From Marmoricola endophyticus (lineage in GTDB: Bacteria > Actinomycetota > Actinomycetes > Propionibacteriales > Nocardioidaceae): a stretch of 64,000 nucleotides of DNA. Positions 53,310-63,984 of this stretch are shown here, piece after piece. The notes below the pieces were generated by a model. The model did no database searches and had not been told where the DNA came from. It saw only the letters and a list, made by a program, of their open reading frames with translations. Location: positions 310,001 to 374,000 of the forward strand of contig NZ_BMKQ01000001.1 in NCBI RefSeq assembly GCF_014644415.1. The letters are read 5' to 3'. A program made the translations under genes and the position numbers. Position 1 is the stretch's first letter. Every line of letters starts with the position of its first letter.

Positions 53310-53374
53310 GTCGTCTCAGGGGAGTCACAGACCGGCGACCTACGCTGGCCGCCCAGCGACCAAGGAGACCGCCC

Positions 53375-53821
53375 GTGAGCGACGCCCCCCAGCCGGCCCG
53401 GATCGTCGGCACCGACCGCCGCACCCTCGTCCGCCACGCCGCCGTCCTCGGCGTCGGCGGCGTCTCGCTGCCGCTGCTCGCGGCCTGTGGACCGCTCGGA
53501 GGGGACGAGACCGAGGCCGAGAAGCCGTCCTCCGGGCAGAAGATCGCGGCGACCTCCGACGTACCCGTCGGCGGTGGCGTGATCCTCGACGACCCGGGCA
53601 TCGTGCTCACCCAGCCGACGGAGGGCACGTTCAAGGCCTTCTCCCCGATCTGCCCGCACCAGGGCTGCAGCGTCACCAAGGTCACCGACGGCGAGATCGA
53701 CTGCCCGTGCCACGGCAGCCGCTTCTCGATCGAGGACGGCTCGGTCAAGCAGGGCCCGGCCCAGAAGGGCCTCGAGAAAGTCGCGGTCACCGTGTCGGGG
53801 AACGAGATCGTCGGCGCCTGA
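53375..53821 (+). CDS. Rieske [2Fe-2S] lipoprotein-like protein
   Basis: A 148-aa protein with a basic RRTLVRH start, a hydrophobic segment and a lipobox-like LAAC (Cys about 38), so it is probably a Tat-dependent lipoprotein carrying a preassembled cluster. The Rieske domain has FSPICPHQGCSVTKV and DCPCHGSRFS, giving the Cys-x-His and Cys-x2-His ligands and the disulfide Cys pair. It lacks the longer membrane helices of cytochrome bc1 QcrA and stands alone, so it is a small electron carrier rather than a respiratory-complex subunit. AAGGAG is upstream of GTG 53375; TACGCT lies about 30 bases before it. Confidence 0.82.
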   Translation: MSDAPQPARIVGTDRRTLVRHAAVLGVGGVSLPLLAACGPLGGDETEAEKPSSGQKIAATSDVPVGGGVILDDPGIVLTQPTEGTFKAFSPICPHQGCSVTKVTDGEIDCPCHGSRFSIEDGSVKQGPAQKGLEKVAVTVSGNEIVGA

Positions 53822-53852
53822 CCTGCTCGTCGAGTGGTCGGTCCTGCTGGTC

Positions 53853-53932
53853 CGAGTGGTGCCTTCTCCCGGTCGATGCACCTGAGGAAGGCACCACTCG
53901 GCCCGGTAGGAGGCACCACTCGACCCGGCAGG
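53853..53932. repeat. hairpin and tandem 22-bp repeat, probable terminator
   Basis: CGAGTGGTGCCTTC (53853-53866) and GAAGGCACCACTCG (53887-53900) are perfect 14-base inverted repeats with a 20-base loop. The right arm is part of two adjacent direct 22-bp units, 53889-53910 and 53911-53932, differing at two positions. It lies between the Rieske gene and uvrC and could end the Rieske transcript. Confidence 0.6.
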
Positions 53933-53975
53933 TGACCGGCGCGAGGTGCCACGGCGTTGTGTCCGAGGGGCTCCG

Positions 53976-53981
53976 TAGGGT
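53976..53981 (+). promoter_or_regulatory. -10 hexamer, leaderless type (uvrC)
   Basis: TAGGGT ends six bases before the GTG at 53988. GGAGGG fills that gap but touches the start codon, too close to act as a ribosome-binding site. Confidence 0.5.
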
Positions 53982-53987
53982 GGAGGG

Positions 53988-55964
53988 GTGACCGACCCGA
54001 GGAGCTACCGCCCGGCGCAGGGGTCGATCCCGACCCAACCGGGAGTCTACCGCTTCCGGGACCCGAGCGGCGTCGTGGTCTACGTCGGCAAGGCGATCAA
54101 CCTGCGCTCGCGGGTCTCGTCGTACTTCCAGGACATCGCGCACCTGCACCCGCGCACGGCGACCATGGTCACCACCGCCGCGAGCGTGGAGTGGACGGTG
54201 GTCAACACCGAGGTCGAGGCGCTCCAGCTGGAGTACTCCTGGATCAAGGAGTACGACCCCCGCTTCAACGTGAAGTACCGCGACGACAAGTCGTACCCGT
54301 GGCTCGCGGTCACGTACGGCGACGACTTCCCGCGCGTGATGGTCGGCCGCGGCAAGAAGCGCCGGGGGACCCGCTACTACGGCCCGTACTCCCACGCGTG
54401 GGCGATCCGCGAGACGGTCGACCTGCTGCTGCGTGTCTTTCCGATGCGCTCGTGCAGCAACGGGGTCTTCAAGCGCTCCGCCCAGATCGGTCGCCCCTGC
54501 CTGCTCGGCTACATCGACAAGTGCGCGGCGCCGTGCGTCGGACGCGTGAGCGAGGACGAGCACCGGGCGATCGTCGACGACTTCTGCGACTTCATGGCCG
54601 GCAACACCAATGCCTTCGTACGCCGCATCGAGAAGGACATGTACGCCGCCTCCGAGGCCCAGGACTACGAGAAGGCGGCGAGGCTGCGCGACGACCTCGG
54701 CGCGCTCAACCGTGCCCTGGAGAAGCAGCAGGTGGTGCTCGGTGACGGCACCGACGCCGACGTGCTCGCGCTGTGCGAGGACCCGCTCGAGGTCGCCGTC
54801 CAGGTGTTCTACGTGCGCAGCGGGCGGATCAAGGGTCAGCGCGGCTGGGTCGCCGACCGGGTGGAGGAGGGCGACACCGGCGACCTGGTCGGTGACTTCC
54901 TGCTCCAGCTGTACGCCGGTGAGACGGGATCCGCGATCCCGCGGGAGATCCTGGTCCCGGCGCTGCCGGAGGACGCCGCGACCTGGGAGGAGCTGCTCAC
55001 CGAGAGTCGCGGGTCCCGGGTGACGCTGCGCGTCCCGCAGCGCGGCGACAAGAAGGCGCTGCAGGAGACGGTCGCCGCCAACGCGAAGCAGTCGCTCGCG
55101 CTGCACAAGACGAAGCGGGCCAGCGACCTCACCACCCGCAACCGGGCGCTGGAGGAGATCCGCGAGGCGCTGGACCTGGAGACGGCCCCGCTCAGGGTCG
55201 AGTGCTACGACATCTCCAACCTCCAGGGCACGGAGGTCGTGGCGTCGATGGTGGTTTTCGAGGACGGGCTGGCCCGCAAGAGCGAGTACCGCCGCTTCGT
55301 CATCCGCGGCGTCGACGGCCAGAACGACGTCGCCTCGATGCACGAGGTGATCACCCGGCGGTTCCGACGCCTGCTCGACGAGCGGGCCGACGCACCCGAG
55401 GTCCACGACGCCGACGAGGACGGGTCGCAGGGTCCGATGCTGGTCGACCCCGACACCGGGCGGCCGCGCAAGTTCGCGTACGCCCCCGGCCTGGTCGTCG
55501 TCGACGGCGGGCCTCCGCAGGTCGCGGCCGCCCAGCGGGCGCTGGACGAGCTGGGCATCGACGACGTTCCCGTCTGCGGGCTGGCGAAGCGGCTGGAGGA
55601 GGTGTGGGTGCCCTCCCAGGAGGATCCGGTGATCATGCCGCGCACCTCCGAGGGCCTCTACCTCCTGCAGCGGATCCGCGACGAGGCGCACCGGTTCGCG
55701 ATCACGCACCACCGCGGGCGCCGGTCCAAGACGATGGTCGAGAGCCTGCTCGACGACGTGCCGGGCCTCGGCGAGGTTCGCCGCAAGACGCTCATCCGGC
55801 ACTTCGGGTCGCTGAAGAAGCTGCGCTCGGCCACGGTGGACGAGATCGCCGAGGTCCCCGGCATCGGCGCCCGCACCGCCACCCTGATCGCCGACGCGGT
55901 CGAGCAGCGCGGGAGCGGCCCGGTCTCGGTCAACACCGCCACCGGCGAGATCCAGGAGGACTGA
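53988..55964 (+). CDS. uvrC: excinuclease ABC subunit UvrC
   Basis: A 658-aa UvrC, the dual-incision nuclease. The GIY-YIG start is visible as [20 protein letters not shown] near 13-32. The UVR-motif region is near 210-240 ([20 protein letters not shown]). The RNase H-like 5' nuclease core begins with [20 protein letters not shown] near 405 and continues with [12 protein letters not shown] near 503. Two helix-hairpin-helix motifs close it ([13 protein letters not shown] near 590 and [12 protein letters not shown] near 622). It starts uvrC-rapZ-yvcK; its stop overlaps rapZ by one base. Confidence 0.96.
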   Translation: MTDPRSYRPAQGSIPTQPGVYRFRDPSGVVVYVGKAINLRSRVSSYFQDIAHLHPRTATMVTTAASVEWTVVNTEVEALQLEYSWIKEYDPRFNVKYRDDKSYPWLAVTYGDDFPRVMVGRGKKRRGTRYYGPYSHAWAIRETVDLLLRVFPMRSCSNGVFKRSAQIGRPCLLGYIDKCAAPCVGRVSEDEHRAIVDDFCDFMAGNTNAFVRRIEKDMYAASEAQDYEKAARLRDDLGALNRALEKQQVVLGDGTDADVLALCEDPLEVAVQVFYVRSGRIKGQRGWVADRVEEGDTGDLVGDFLLQLYAGETGSAIPREILVPALPEDAATWEELLTESRGSRVTLRVPQRGDKKALQETVAANAKQSLALHKTKRASDLTTRNRALEEIREALDLETAPLRVECYDISNLQGTEVVASMVVFEDGLARKSEYRRFVIRGVDGQNDVASMHEVITRRFRRLLDERADAPEVHDADEDGSQGPMLVDPDTGRPRKFAYAPGLVVVDGGPPQVAAAQRALDELGIDDVPVCGLAKRLEEVWVPSQEDPVIMPRTSEGLYLLQRIRDEAHRFAITHHRGRRSKTMVESLLDDVPGLGEVRRKTLIRHFGSLKKLRSATVDEIAEVPGIGARTATLIADAVEQRGSGPVSVNTATGEIQED

Positions 55965-56878
55965 TGGACCGGACGCCGCCCCCCGACCCGGCCGGTGAGC
56001 AGCCGACCCCGCCCGAGGAGCCGCTGGGCGAGCTGGTGGTGCTGACCGGCATGACCGGCGCCGGACGCAGCACGGCGGCCAAGGAGCTGGAGGACCTCGG
56101 CTGGTTCGTGGTCGACAACCTTCCGCCCGAGCTCGTCGACGACGTCGTCGCCCTCGTGGACCACAGCCGCGGCCGGGAGCAGCCCGTCGCGGTCGTGGTC
56201 GACACCCGGGCCGGCGCCTTCTTCGAGACCCTCCAGGAGCACCTGGCTCTCGGGATCCCGTCGCGGCGCACGACGCTGGTCTACCTCGAGGCCAGTGACG
56301 ACCTGCTCGTCAGGCGCCAGGAGGCGGCGCGCCGCCCGCACCCGTTGCAGGGCAGCGGCCGCCTGCTCGACGGGATCCGCCGCGAGCGGGCCGTGATGGC
56401 CTCCCTGCGCGGTGACGCGGACCTGGTCGTCGACACGACGAGCCTCAACGTGCACCAGCTGAAGAACCGGGTCTCGCGGGCCCTTGGGGCGCCCGAGCGG
56501 CTGCGGCTGCAGGTGACGGTGGTGAGCTTCGGGTTCAAGTACGGCATCCCCGTCGACTCCGACCTCGTCGCCGACATGAGGTTCCTGCCCAACCCGTACT
56601 GGGTGCCCGAGCTGCGCGCGCTGACCGGGCGCGACACGGAGGTCGCCGACTACGTCACCGACCGCGCCGAGGCCCAGCGGTTCCTGGAGCGGTACGTGCC
56701 GGTCGTCGAGGTGCTCAGCGAGGGCTACCTGCGCGAGGGGAAGCGTTTCATGACCGTCGCCATCGGGTGCACCGGGGGCAAGCACCGCAGTGTGGCGATG
56801 ACCGAGGAGATCACGGCGCGTCTGCGATCACTCGGCCTCGACGCACGGGCGACGCACCGGGACCTGGGTCGAGAGTGA
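55964..56878 (+). CDS. rapZ: RapZ/YvcJ-type nucleotide-binding protein
   Basis: A 304-aa RapZ. LTGMTGAGRSTAAKELEDLG near 28-47 is the P-loop, here TGMTGAGRS, and WFVVDNLPPELV near 49 is the family signature. VVSFGFKYGIPVDSDLVADM near 190-209 and CTGGKHRSVAMTE near 269 form the conserved C-terminal core. In Enterobacteria RapZ controls glmS via small RNAs and binds GlcN6P. In actinobacteria the gene always travels with yvcK and whiA, and its role is less clear. Its ATG overlaps the uvrC stop by one base and its stop overlaps yvcK by four (GTGA). Confidence 0.92.
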   Translation: MDRTPPPDPAGEQPTPPEEPLGELVVLTGMTGAGRSTAAKELEDLGWFVVDNLPPELVDDVVALVDHSRGREQPVAVVVDTRAGAFFETLQEHLALGIPSRRTTLVYLEASDDLLVRRQEAARRPHPLQGSGRLLDGIRRERAVMASLRGDADLVVDTTSLNVHQLKNRVSRALGAPERLRLQVTVVSFGFKYGIPVDSDLVADMRFLPNPYWVPELRALTGRDTEVADYVTDRAEAQRFLERYVPVVEVLSEGYLREGKRFMTVAIGCTGGKHRSVAMTEEITARLRSLGLDARATHRDLGRE

Positions 56879-57846
56879 GTGGCTACGGCGGCTCGCGGGA
56901 CGTTGCGGCACGGGTCCTCGCCGGGCCGAAGGTGGCCGCGCTCGGCGGCGGTCACGGGCTGGCCGCCTCACTCAGCGCGCTGCGTCAGGTCGCCGGGTCG
57001 TTGTCGGCGATCGTCACCGTGGCCGACAACGGCGGTTCGTCCGGCCGGCTGCGCGACGAGTTCGGCTCGCTGCCGCCCGGGGACCTCCGCATGGCCCTGG
57101 CCGCGCTGTGCGGCGACGACGACTGGGGTCAGACCTGGGCCCGCCTGCTGCAGCACCGCTTCGACTCCGAGGGCGAGATGCACGGCCACGCGGTCGGCAA
57201 CCTGCTGATCGTCGCGCTCTGGGAGCTGCTGGGCGACCAGGTCTCGGGTCTGGACTGGGTGGGACGTCTGCTCGGCGCGCAAGGCCGCGTGCTGCCGATG
57301 TCGCTGACGCCGCTCGACATCACGGCCGAGGTGTCGGACGGAGCGGGACTGGTCCGGGTCCGTGGCCAGGTCCAGGTCGCGACGGCGCCCGGCACGGTCC
57401 GGTCGGTCGCGCTCGAGCCGTCCGACCCCCAGGCGTGCCCCGAGGCGCTCGCGGTCGTGGACGACGCCGACTGGGTCGTCCTCGGTCCCGGCTCGTGGTA
57501 CTCCAGCGTCATCCCGCACCTCCTGGTGCCCGCGCTGCGGGACGCCGTGGTGACCACCAGCGCTCGGCGACTGGTGAACCTCAACCTCGTCGCGCAGCCG
57601 GGGGAGACCGACGGCCTGGACCCGGTCGGCCACCTCGACGCGCTCGTCCGGCACGCTCCCGACCTGCGCATCGACGTGGTGGTGGCCGACCGCGGGTCGG
57701 TCGCCGATCCCGGTCGGCTCGAGGCCCGTGCCCACGACCTCGGTGCGGCCCTCGTCCTCGCCGACGTCGCACGGCGAGGCGTACCCGGTCAGCACGATCC
57801 GGACAAGCTGGCCCGCGCCTATGCGGAAGTTCTGAGGCCGTCATAA
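56875..57846 (+). CDS. yvcK: YvcK/CofD-like gluconeogenesis-factor protein
   Basis: A 323-aa protein of the YvcK family. [20 protein letters not shown] near 20-39 is the Gly-rich nucleotide-binding start, [17 protein letters not shown] near 45 the signature, and [14 protein letters not shown] near 102 follows. [20 protein letters not shown] near 202 is the conserved GPGS loop, related to CofD. YvcK binds UDP-GlcNAc and is needed for cell-wall homeostasis on some carbon sources; in mycobacteria the homologue (CuvA) works at the cell wall. It is coupled to rapZ by a 4-base overlap. Confidence 0.93.
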   Translation: MSGYGGSRDVAARVLAGPKVAALGGGHGLAASLSALRQVAGSLSAIVTVADNGGSSGRLRDEFGSLPPGDLRMALAALCGDDDWGQTWARLLQHRFDSEGEMHGHAVGNLLIVALWELLGDQVSGLDWVGRLLGAQGRVLPMSLTPLDITAEVSDGAGLVRVRGQVQVATAPGTVRSVALEPSDPQACPEALAVVDDADWVVLGPGSWYSSVIPHLLVPALRDAVVTTSARRLVNLNLVAQPGETDGLDPVGHLDALVRHAPDLRIDVVVADRGSVADPGRLEARAHDLGAALVLADVARRGVPGQHDPDKLARAYAEVLRPS

Positions 57847-57854
57847 GGTGTGTC
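57844..57854 (+). promoter_or_regulatory. promoter-like hexamer with adjoining WhiA-type motif
   Basis: TAAGGT (57844-57849) begins on the yvcK stop codon and is followed directly by GTGTC, the complement of GACAC, the core WhiA-binding motif known from Streptomyces. It lies about 65 bases before whiA, suggesting a separate promoter with autoregulation. Confidence 0.4.
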
Positions 57855-57916
57855 GATGTGCTCCTGCGGGCCGTACGGACCCGGGCACGTCGACGGCAGT
57901 GGAGGCGAACGGCAAC

Positions 57917-58900
57917 GTGGCGATGACCGCACAGGTGAAGGCGGAGCTGGCAAGCACACCGGTCACCAAGACCTGTTGCCGCAAGGCCGAGGTCTCCGCG
58001 ATGCTCCGGTTCGCCGGCGGTCTGCACATCGCGAACGGCCGCATCGTGGTCGAGGCCGAGCTGGACACCGGAGCGGCGGCCCGTCGGCTGCGGCGTGACA
58101 TCGCCGACGTCTTCGGCCACCAGTCGGACGTCGTCCTCGTCCAGGGCAGCGGGATCCGCAAGGGCAGTCGGTACGTCGTCCGGGTCACCCGCGAGGGCGA
58201 GTCCCTCGCGCGCCAGACCGGTCTGATCGACCAGCGCGGGCGGCCCGTCCGGGGACTGCCGCCGCAGGTCGTCTCCGGCTCGGGTTGCGACGCCGTCGCC
58301 GCCTGGCGAGGCGCCTTCCTCGCCCACGGCTCGCTGACCGAACCCGGGCGCTCGTCCTCCCTGGAGGTCACCTGCCCGGGCCCTGAGGCCGCACTCGCAC
58401 TGGTCGGCTCGGCCCGGAGACTGAGCATCTCCGCCAAGGCGCGCGACGTCCGCGGCGTCGACCGGGTCGTGATCCGGGACGGCGACGCGATCGGCGAGCT
58501 GCTGACCCGGCTGGGTGCCCACGAGACGCTGATGGCCTGGGAGGAGCGTCGGATGCGCCGCGAGGTCAAGGCCTCGGCGCACCGACTGGCGAACTTCGAC
58601 GACGCCAACCTGCGCCGCTCGGCGCGCGCGGCGGTCGCGGCCGGGGCCCGTGTCGAGCGCGCGCTGGAGATCCTCGGCGACGAGATCCCCGACCACCTGC
58701 ACCAGGCGGGTCGACTGCGCCTGGACCACAAGCAGGCCTCCCTCGAGGAGCTCGGTCAGCTGCACGAGCCCGCACTCACCAAGGACGCCATCGCCGGGCG
58801 CATCCGCCGCCTGCTCGCCATGGCCGACAAGCGGGCCGAGGAGCTCGGCGTCCCGGACACCGAGGCCTCGCTGACGGCGGAGATGCTCGCCGAGGACTGA
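57917..58900 (+). CDS. whiA: sporulation/division regulator WhiA
   Basis: A 327-aa WhiA: an N-terminal degenerate LAGLIDADG-like region and a C-terminal helix-turn-helix. [20 protein letters not shown] near 18-37 and [20 protein letters not shown] near 165-184 are characteristic. [20 protein letters not shown] near 277-296 is the DNA-binding end. WhiA controls division and, in spore formers, sporulation genes, often with WhiB. The start is set at GTG 57917 to give the usual MAMT beginning; ATG 57923 is the alternative. GGAGG lies 12 bases upstream of the GTG. Confidence 0.93.
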   Translation: MAMTAQVKAELASTPVTKTCCRKAEVSAMLRFAGGLHIANGRIVVEAELDTGAAARRLRRDIADVFGHQSDVVLVQGSGIRKGSRYVVRVTREGESLARQTGLIDQRGRPVRGLPPQVVSGSGCDAVAAWRGAFLAHGSLTEPGRSSSLEVTCPGPEAALALVGSARRLSISAKARDVRGVDRVVIRDGDAIGELLTRLGAHETLMAWEERRMRREVKASAHRLANFDDANLRRSARAAVAAGARVERALEILGDEIPDHLHQAGRLRLDHKQASLEELGQLHEPALTKDAIAGRIRRLLAMADKRAEELGVPDTEASLTAEMLAED

Positions 58901-58909
58901 GCTCCTGCG

Positions 58910-60520
58910 TCAGCCGCCACAGCTGATCGACGGCTCGCGGTCGACGAGCCAGCTCGTCAGCGCCTGCGTGCCGCACCGGTCCGACCCGAGCACCACGTGC
59001 TCCGGTCCGGCTCGGTCCACCAGGACAGCGCGTGCACCCAGCGCCCTCACGAGCCGGCGTACGCCCGCAGCCGGGGACCGGTAGTCCGAGCGGTGGTGCA
59101 GCACCAGCACGTTGGGTCGCCCGCTCCACCCGCGGTCGGTCAGCGTCGGCCGGGAGCCGCTCGGCGCGATCGAGGGCCAGAACGCACAGGGCGAGGGCGC
59201 AGCGAATGCGCCCCTGGTCAGCGGGGCGGCTGCGGCGTCGTCGGTGAGCCACCGGGCATACGTGGCGACGTCGCGCGGCCAGCGGTCGTCGGCGCACCGG
59301 ACGGCCAGCCCGGCGTCCACCGCCTGCTCGGTGTCCTGGCCGTTGACCGGACCGCCGTCGTCGCCGTCGACCTTGCCGAGGCGGCGCAGGAGCTCCGCGG
59401 ACGACGGTGCCCCCGGAGCTCCGGCGAGGAGCTGCAGCGTCGCCGCGAGCGCCGGCACCGCGGCGTCGTCGCCCAGCGCGGGCAGGACGCGGGCCTGCTC
59501 GAGCGCCGCACGGTCGACGCGCTCACCGGCGATCCGGCGCGGTCGGCGCGCCAGGTCGTTCGCCACCCGGTCGTACGTCGCGCGCACCTCTACGGCGGTC
59601 GACCCGAGGTGCCACCGGCCGTTCTGGGCGGCGAGGCGCGTCGTGATCTGGCGAAACCGTGCCTCCGCCGCCGGGCCCTGCTCCCGGCGCACCTCGTACC
59701 ACGGACGCGTGGGGTCCGACGGGCTGTCGAGGACCACGCGGCCGGTGTGGTCGGGGTAGGCCGTCGCGTAGCCGACCGCGAGGTCGGCGCCGTACGACGT
59801 GCCGACGATCGACAGCCGCTCTCGCCCCAGTGCCCGACGGATCATCTCCAGGTCGCGGATCACGTCCGCCGTGCCGACGTGGGCCAACCGCTGGCCCGCG
59901 CCGCGCTCGCACCGGGCGGCGACCGTTCGCGCTGCTGCGAGGTCCTCCGCGAACGACCTCGGGAGCACTGCGCCGGTCTGCGAGCGGGTCAAGTCGGGCG
60001 TGAGGTCGCAGCGCACCGGGGCGGAGCGGTTGACGCCGCGCGGGTCGAACCCGACGAGGTCGTAGTGCCGGCGCAGCCGGCCGCCCGTGGCACCGTCGAC
60101 GCCGAGAGAGTTGAACAGGCCGGTGGCGCCCGGGCCGCCGGGGTTCGAGACCAGGATCGGCCGGTCCGTACCGGAGGACAGCCGCGACACGACGACGCCG
60201 ATCGTCGGTCCGTCCGGGTCGCGGTAGTCGAGAGGGAGCTGCAGTCGCGCACACCGCAGACCGTGCCGGCCCGGATCGACTCCACCTCTCAGCTGGGGAC
60301 AGCGTGTCCATCGAGCGCGCGGGGCCGGCAGCGTGTCGGTCAGTCGACCGGAGACCGGTCCGTCCATGCCGTCGAACCCGCCCGTGGGCACGTCGTCCTG
60401 GCCGCTTCGCAGGAGCACGACGACCGTGGTGACGACCAGGGCGAGCACGAGGAGCGCGGCCAGGACACCGACCCGGGCTGCGCCGGGCCGGGCGAGGGTC
60501 GCTGGCCGTCCCCGGTCCAT
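58910..60520 (-). CDS. TAP-like alpha/beta hydrolase (secreted peptidase type)
   Basis: A 536-aa protein with one N-terminal helix (about 14-37), a signal or anchor, followed by an alpha/beta hydrolase of the tripeptidyl-aminopeptidase/SlpD-SlpE type. VSNPGGPGATGLF near 125 is the oxyanion region, DLVGFDPRGVNRS near 155 the next strand, and SIVGTSYGADLAVG near 237 the nucleophile elbow (Ser in GTSYG). RPNVLVLHHRSDYRSPAAG near 460 carries the TAP C-terminal acid, and GPEHVVLGSDRC near 508 the His. It probably cleaves small peptides outside the cell. ATG 60520 has CACCAT six bases upstream. Confidence 0.82.
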   Translation of the reverse strand: MDRGRPATLARPGAARVGVLAALLVLALVVTTVVVLLRSGQDDVPTGGFDGMDGPVSGRLTDTLPAPRARWTRCPQLRGGVDPGRHGLRCARLQLPLDYRDPDGPTIGVVVSRLSSGTDRPILVSNPGGPGATGLFNSLGVDGATGGRLRRHYDLVGFDPRGVNRSAPVRCDLTPDLTRSQTGAVLPRSFAEDLAAARTVAARCERGAGQRLAHVGTADVIRDLEMIRRALGRERLSIVGTSYGADLAVGYATAYPDHTGRVVLDSPSDPTRPWYEVRREQGPAAEARFRQITTRLAAQNGRWHLGSTAVEVRATYDRVANDLARRPRRIAGERVDRAALEQARVLPALGDDAAVPALAATLQLLAGAPGAPSSAELLRRLGKVDGDDGGPVNGQDTEQAVDAGLAVRCADDRWPRDVATYARWLTDDAAAAPLTRGAFAAPSPCAFWPSIAPSGSRPTLTDRGWSGRPNVLVLHHRSDYRSPAAGVRRLVRALGARAVLVDRAGPEHVVLGSDRCGTQALTSWLVDREPSISCGG

Positions 60521-60549
60521 CGGGCCATGGTGACAGTGACGGTCGTCTC

Positions 60550-60576
60550 ACATCTTGGAACGATCCAACCGGATGT
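60550..60576. promoter_or_regulatory. nested inverted repeats upstream of gap
   Basis: ACATC, TTGGA, ACGA, TCCAA, CCG and GATGT in order form two nested perfect arms (5+5 bases). The site lies 45 bases before the TAGGGT hexamer of gap and next to the divergent peptidase start. It may be an operator for a glycolysis regulator or for the divergent gene. Confidence 0.4.
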
Positions 60577-60620
60577 GGTCGCTACTCGCCCGTACGTTCC
60601 GGCCGCCGACCCGGTGACGC

Positions 60621-61661
<1,041 letters not shown>

Positions 61662-61666
61662 GCGAC

Positions 61667-62899
61667 GTGGCGCAGGAGACGGCGCCTCAGGGCAACGGGA
61701 TCGAGTCGCTCGGCGACCTCACTGGACGGCGGGTGCTGGTCCGCTCGGACCTGAACGTCCCGCTCGACGGGTCGCGGATCACCGATGACGGGCGCGTGCG
61801 TGCGAGTGTGCCCACGATCCAGGGACTGCGCGACGCGGGGGCTCGGGTCGTCGTCCTGGCCCACCTGGGCCGCCCGAAGGGCGAGCCGGACCCCGCGTAC
61901 ACCCTGGCCCCGGTGGCCGAGCGGCTCGGCGAGCTGCTCGGCACCGAGGTCGCCTTCGCGACCGACACGGTGGGGGAGAGCGCCCGCGCGGTCGTCGCCG
62001 GGCTCGGCGACGGCGACGTGGCCGTGCTGGAGAACGTCCGCTTCAACGCCGGCGAGACCAGCAAGGACGACGCCGAGCGAGGCGCGTTCGCCGACGAGCT
62101 GGCCTCCCTGGTCGGTGACGACGGCGCGTTCGTCAGCGACGGGTTCGGGGTGGTGCACCGCAAGCAGGCCTCGGTGTACGACGTCGCCCAGCGCCTGCCG
62201 CACGCGATGGGCGGCCTGGTGGCGGCCGAGGTCGAGGTGCTCCGCCGCCTGACCGAGGACCCGGACCGGCCGTACGTCGTCGTCCTCGGCGGTTCGAAGG
62301 TCTCCGACAAGCTGGCGGTGATCGACAACCTGCTCGGCAAGGCCGACAAGCTGCTGATCGGCGGCGGCATGCTGTTCACCTTCCTGGTCGCCCAGGGCCA
62401 CTCGGTCGGCCAGAGCCTGCTCGAGGAGGACCAGGTGGAGACCTGCCGCGACTACCTGCGGCGGGCCGAGGAGACCGGGGTCGAGATCGTGCTGCCCAGC
62501 GACGTCGTCGTCGCCTCGTCCTTCCCGTCCGGTGGCGCAGCCGTCGAGGCGAGCGTCGTACCCGCCGACGCGATCCCGGACGACAAGCTCGGCCTGGACA
62601 TCGGCCCCGACGCGGGCCGCGCCTTCGCCGCGGCGCTGAAGGGTGCGCGCACCGTGTTCTGGAACGGCCCGATGGGCGTCTTCGAGGTGCCCGAGTTCGC
62701 CGAGGGCACCCGCGCGGTGGCCCAGGCCCTGACCGAGTGCGAGGGCCTGTCCGTCGTCGGCGGGGGGGACTCCGCCGCGGCCGTGCGCCAGCTCGGCTTC
62801 GAGGAGTCGGCCTTCGGCCACATCTCGACCGGCGGTGGCGCAAGCCTGGAGTACCTCGAGGGCAAGGCCCTCCCCGGCATCGACGTCCTGGAGGACTGA
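61667..62899 (+). CDS. pgk: phosphoglycerate kinase
   Basis: A 410-aa PGK that transfers the phosphate of 1,3-bisphosphoglycerate to [16 protein letters not shown] near 22-34 is the signature start, LAHLGRPKG near 64-72 the substrate-binding turn and [11 protein letters not shown] near 121-131 follows. [17 protein letters not shown] near 206 is the nucleotide-side helix, [10 protein letters not shown] near 330 the ATP-binding strand and [15 protein letters not shown] near 384 the hinge end. The GTG at 61667 is set by the alignment of the N terminus, five bases after gap. tpiA starts four bases after its stop. Confidence 0.96.
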   Translation: MAQETAPQGNGIESLGDLTGRRVLVRSDLNVPLDGSRITDDGRVRASVPTIQGLRDAGARVVVLAHLGRPKGEPDPAYTLAPVAERLGELLGTEVAFATDTVGESARAVVAGLGDGDVAVLENVRFNAGETSKDDAERGAFADELASLVGDDGAFVSDGFGVVHRKQASVYDVAQRLPHAMGGLVAAEVEVLRRLTEDPDRPYVVVLGGSKVSDKLAVIDNLLGKADKLLIGGGMLFTFLVAQGHSVGQSLLEEDQVETCRDYLRRAEETGVEIVLPSDVVVASSFPSGGAAVEASVVPADAIPDDKLGLDIGPDAGRAFAAALKGARTVFWNGPMGVFEVPEFAEGTRAVAQALTECEGLSVVGGGDSAAAVRQLGFEESAFGHISTGGGASLEYLEGKALPGIDVLED

Positions 62900-62903
62900 G
62901 CAC

Positions 62904-63713
62904 ATGGCAGCACGTACCACCGCCGGCCGGGTCCCGCTGATGGCGGGCAACTGGAAGATGAACCTCAACCACCAGGAGGCCGTGGTCCTGGTGCAGAAGC
63001 TCGCCTGGACGCTGAGCGACAAGAAGCACGACTACGGGCAGGTCGAGGTGGTCGTCGCGCCGCCGTACGTCGACCTGCGCAGCGTGCAGACGCTCATCGA
63101 CGGCGACCGGCTGCGGATCGGCTACAGCGCGCAGGACGTCTCGGCGCACGAGTCCGGTGCGTACACCGGTGAGGTGTCCGCGGCGATGCTGGCCAAGCTC
63201 GGGTGCGACTACGTGATCGTCGGGCACTCCGAGCGCCGCGAGCTGCACGGCGAGGACGACGGGCTGGTCAACACCAAGGCGCTGCGCACGCTGGCCGCCG
63301 GGATGACGCCGATCGTCTGCGTGGGCGAGGGCCTCGAGGTCCGCAAGGAGGGCCGCCAGGTCGAGCACACCCTCGACCAGGTCGACGGGTCGCTCGCGGG
63401 GCTCGACCCGGCACAGGTCGCGTCGCTGGTGATCGCGTACGAGCCCGTCTGGGCGATCGGGACCGGCGAGGTCGCCACGCCCGACGACGCGCAGGAGGTC
63501 TGCGCGGCCATCCGCGGTCGGATCCGGGAGACGGTGGGGGTCGAGGCGGCCGAGTCGATCCGGCTCCTGTACGGCGGGTCGGTGAAGTCCGGCAACGTCG
63601 TCGGCATCATGGACGAGCCCGACGTCGACGGTGCTCTGGTCGGCGGCGCCTCCCTGGACCCGGCGGAGTTCGCGGCGATCTGCCGGTACTACGCACTCCC
63701 CGCGGTGTCGTGA
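62904..63713 (+). CDS. tpiA: triosephosphate isomerase
   Basis: A 269-aa TIM that interconverts dihydroxyacetone phosphate and glyceraldehyde 3-phosphate. [16 protein letters not shown] near 11-26 carries the catalytic Lys (GNWKMN), [10 protein letters not shown] near 103 the His and [12 protein letters not shown] near 176 the Glu of [22 protein letters not shown] near 222 is the phosphate loop. Slightly longer than the usual 250 aa because of an N-terminal AARTTAGR segment. It is the third gene of the glycolytic operon. Confidence 0.97.
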   Translation: MAARTTAGRVPLMAGNWKMNLNHQEAVVLVQKLAWTLSDKKHDYGQVEVVVAPPYVDLRSVQTLIDGDRLRIGYSAQDVSAHESGAYTGEVSAAMLAKLGCDYVIVGHSERRELHGEDDGLVNTKALRTLAAGMTPIVCVGEGLEVRKEGRQVEHTLDQVDGSLAGLDPAQVASLVIAYEPVWAIGTGEVATPDDAQEVCAAIRGRIRETVGVEAAESIRLLYGGSVKSGNVVGIMDEPDVDGALVGGASLDPAEFAAICRYYALPAVS

Positions 63714-63734
63714 GGACGGCGCTCACCGGTGACG

Positions 63735-63740
63735 TAGGGT
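63735..63740 (+). promoter_or_regulatory. -10 hexamer, leaderless type (secG)
   Basis: TAGGGT ends seven bases before GTG 63748, 34 bases after tpiA, so secG has a promoter of its own as well as possible readthrough. Confidence 0.5.
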
Positions 63741-63747
63741 TGACGCC

Positions 63748-63984
63748 GTGGTGATCGTCTTCGAGGTCCTGCTTGTGCTGACCAGCCTGCTGCTGATCCT
63801 CCTGGTGCTGCTGCACAAGGGGCGTGGCGGTGGCCTGTCCGACATGTTCGGCGGCGGCATGTCCAGCGGCCTCGGCGGCTCCTCAGTGGCCGAGCGCAAC
63901 CTCGACCGGATCACCATCGGCGCGGGCGTGCTGTGGTTCGTCTGCGTCGTGGGCCTCGGGCTGCTCCTCCGGGCCGGCAGCTAG
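63748..63984 (+). CDS. secG: preprotein translocase subunit SecG
   Basis: A 78-aa SecG with two membrane helices (about 1-21 and 53-72) and the loop LLHKGRGGGLSDMFGGGMSS (22-41), the family signature. It joins SecY and SecE in the export channel and helps the SecA cycle. Its place after gap-pgk-tpiA is standard in actinobacteria. GTG 63748 is preceded at seven bases by TAGGGT; the next codon is also GTG. Confidence 0.93.
   Translation: MVIVFEVLLVLTSLLLILLVLLHKGRGGGLSDMFGGGMSSGLGGSSVAERNLDRITIGAGVLWFVCVVGLGLLLRAGS

Noticed and set aside
53375-53821. QcrA of the cytochrome bc1 complex
   Set aside because: Too short, lacks the membrane helices of actinobacterial QcrA, and qcrB/qcrC are not adjacent.
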